From UMGS1883 sp045605405 (GTDB taxonomy: Bacteria > Bacillota > Clostridia > UMGS1883): a stretch of DNA of 6,160 nucleotides. Of the stretch, positions 5,301-6,160 are shown piece after piece. Where the stretch lies: the NCBI GenBank assembly GCA_045605405.1, contig JAZUPX010000131.1:1-6160 (forward strand), given 5' to 3'. The first letter of the stretch is position 1, and each line of letters begins with the position of its first letter. Made by a program: the position numbers and the translations under genes. The notes under the pieces were generated by a model, which saw only the letters and a list, made by a program, of their open reading frames with translations, was not told the origin of the DNA and ran no database searches.

Positions 5301-5888
5301 CTATTTAATACGAATTCCTGATAAAAACATAGGCATTACATTTTTTGTATAACTGCAGAGAGAGTATTCGCCATTACACAAACACCAGTCGTATATGAGT
5401 GCTCTCTCACACATTGCATACATTTTTACAATTTCGCTTGCGGTCATACTGTCTGTTATCTCTCCTCCTTTTTGCCCTTCGCTCACAATCTGTCGTAGAA
5501 GCTTATAGTAAAGACGCTTGTTATCAAGCAGATGCTTCTCCCCTTTTGTAACAAGCTGAGTAGAATAAAGCCTTGTAAGAAGTTCAATATCTATTCTGTC
5601 CTCAATTACGGAGAAAAGCTCGCTGTTCAGATATAGAAGCTTATCAAAGGCACTCATTCCCTCGGGAAAATTATTCTGCAGAGAGCCATACTCTTCATCG
5701 AAAATATATGAAAGAGAGCCTAAAAGGGCATCCTTCCCCTCAAAATAATGATAGAAAGAGCCTTTAGATGTGCCTGAAGCGTCTATAATTTCTTCTACGG
5801 TGGTGTTATCGTAGCCCTGCTCATAGAAAAGGTCCCATGCGGCATTTATTATTTTACCTTTTGTGTTTTTTTCTTTTCTTTTGGACAT
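5301..5888 (-). CDS. TetR/AcrR-family transcriptional regulator
   Basis: A 195-residue one-component regulator. The N-terminal DNA-binding domain is clear: KGKIINAAWDLFYEQGYDNTTVEEIIDASGTS (10-41) followed by KGSFYHYFEGKDALL (42-56), the TetR recognition helix and its usual Y-x-YF-x-x-K-x-x-L tail. The rest is the divergent helical ligand-binding and dimer domain; its ligand cannot be read, though the C-terminal part carries four cysteines (MCERALIYDWCLCNGEYSLC). The start is ATG 5888 with GGGAGG seven bases upstream (5901-5896). It lies 15 nt after the folC stop codon, so it is probably co-transcribed with folC. The next gene on the strand is putP, behind a long palindrome, which makes putP or its own operon a plausible target. 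That is inference from position only. Confidence 0.93.
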   Translation of the reverse strand: MSKRKEKNTKGKIINAAWDLFYEQGYDNTTVEEIIDASGTSKGSFYHYFEGKDALLGSLSYIFDEEYGSLQNNFPEGMSAFDKLLYLNSELFSVIEDRIDIELLTRLYSTQLVTKGEKHLLDNKRLYYKLLRQIVSEGQKGGEITDSMTASEIVKMYAMCERALIYDWCLCNGEYSLCSYTKNVMPMFLSGIRIK

Positions 5889-5903
5889 AGCTTTTCCTCC
5901 CGA

Positions 5904-6160
5904 TTATTCTCTTTCGGCGAAATCTTTATAAAGGTAAAGAGAGCCGCAAATGAGAATAGTGTTATTTTTATCGGTTACTTTTTTGTAAGCCTCTCCGATT
6001 GTTTTGCAAGGAGTCGCATCAAAGCCGAAGCTTCTAAATTTTTTCGCAAGCTTTTCGGGAGTTTCTGCACGGGGATTATCCTTTACGGGGACGGTGAAAA
6101 TCTCTGCTCTTTCAGTAAATCCGTTTTCTTTCAGATGAAGAAGTGAAGCGTCAATATCCT
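5904..6160 (-). CDS. folC: Folylpolyglutamate synthase, C-terminal 84 residues (partial)
   Basis: The minus strand is open from the window edge to TAA at 5906-5904. The visible part reads from DIDASLLHLKENGF through FTVPVKDNPRAETPEKLAKKF to ILICGSLYLYKDFAERE. The NPRAETPEKLA stretch and the terminal CGSLYL motif are typical of the C-terminal Mur-ligase-type domain of FolC, which adds glutamates to folates in the cytoplasm using ATP; some homologues also have dihydrofolate synthase activity. The ATP-binding and catalytic domains lie outside the window, so activity cannot be judged. The tetR start codon follows 15 nt downstream, suggesting one operon. Confidence 0.85.
   Translation of the reverse strand, partial: DIDASLLHLKENGFTERAEIFTVPVKDNPRAETPEKLAKKFRSFGFDATPCKTIGEAYKKVTDKNNTILICGSLYLYKDFAERE

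Overview
The window looks like a low-GC Gram-positive chromosome, most likely from an anaerobic member of the Clostridia. The evidence is AT-rich spacers, strong AGGAGG-type ribosome binding sites on nearly every gene, near-consensus sigma-A promoters with 16-17 bp spacers, hairpin-plus-T-run terminators, and hydG, an [FeFe]-hydrogenase maturase typical of anaerobes. The genus cannot be fixed from this sequence. All of it reads as core chromosome; I see no insertion sequence, phage gene, tRNA or CRISPR array.

Left edge (1-620): mostly control sequence. On the minus strand two tandem promoters (-10 boxes 91 bp apart, with three phased A-tracts between them) drive a leader that contains a 5'-terminal hairpin and a boxA-like element. 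This is the architecture of a ribosomal RNA operon whose genes lie beyond position 1. Pointing the other way, a perfect consensus promoter drives a 30-codon small ORF (435-527) with a strong ribosome binding site. It is followed at once by a second strong promoter and a hairpin leader for rpsU (620-796, ribosomal protein S21).

Centre, plus strand (797-3599): rpsU ends at a terminator. Next come a YafP-like GNAT acetyltransferase and ung (uracil-DNA glycosylase), which overlap by 17 nt and form a translationally coupled pair closed by a terminator. Two bases after that terminator is a consensus promoter for hydG, the tyrosine lyase that makes the CO and CN- ligands of the hydrogenase H-cluster. 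hydG stands alone here, without hydE, hydF or a hydrogenase. A strong bidirectional terminator separates it from the converging right-hand genes.

Right side, minus strand (3600-6160): in transcription order, the 3' end of folC (folylpolyglutamate synthase), a TetR-family regulator 15 nt downstream, a 46-bp perfect inverted repeat, and putP (Na+/proline symporter) with its own promoter. The inverted repeat abuts the putP -35 box, so it is either an operator, possibly for the TetR protein, or a tetR terminator.

No wholly new system is evident. The items most worth a second look are the 46-bp palindrome at the tetR/putP junction and the small ORF upstream of rpsU. Several longest-ORF starts should be moved inward: the acetyltransferase to 874, hydG to 2112 and putP to 5141.
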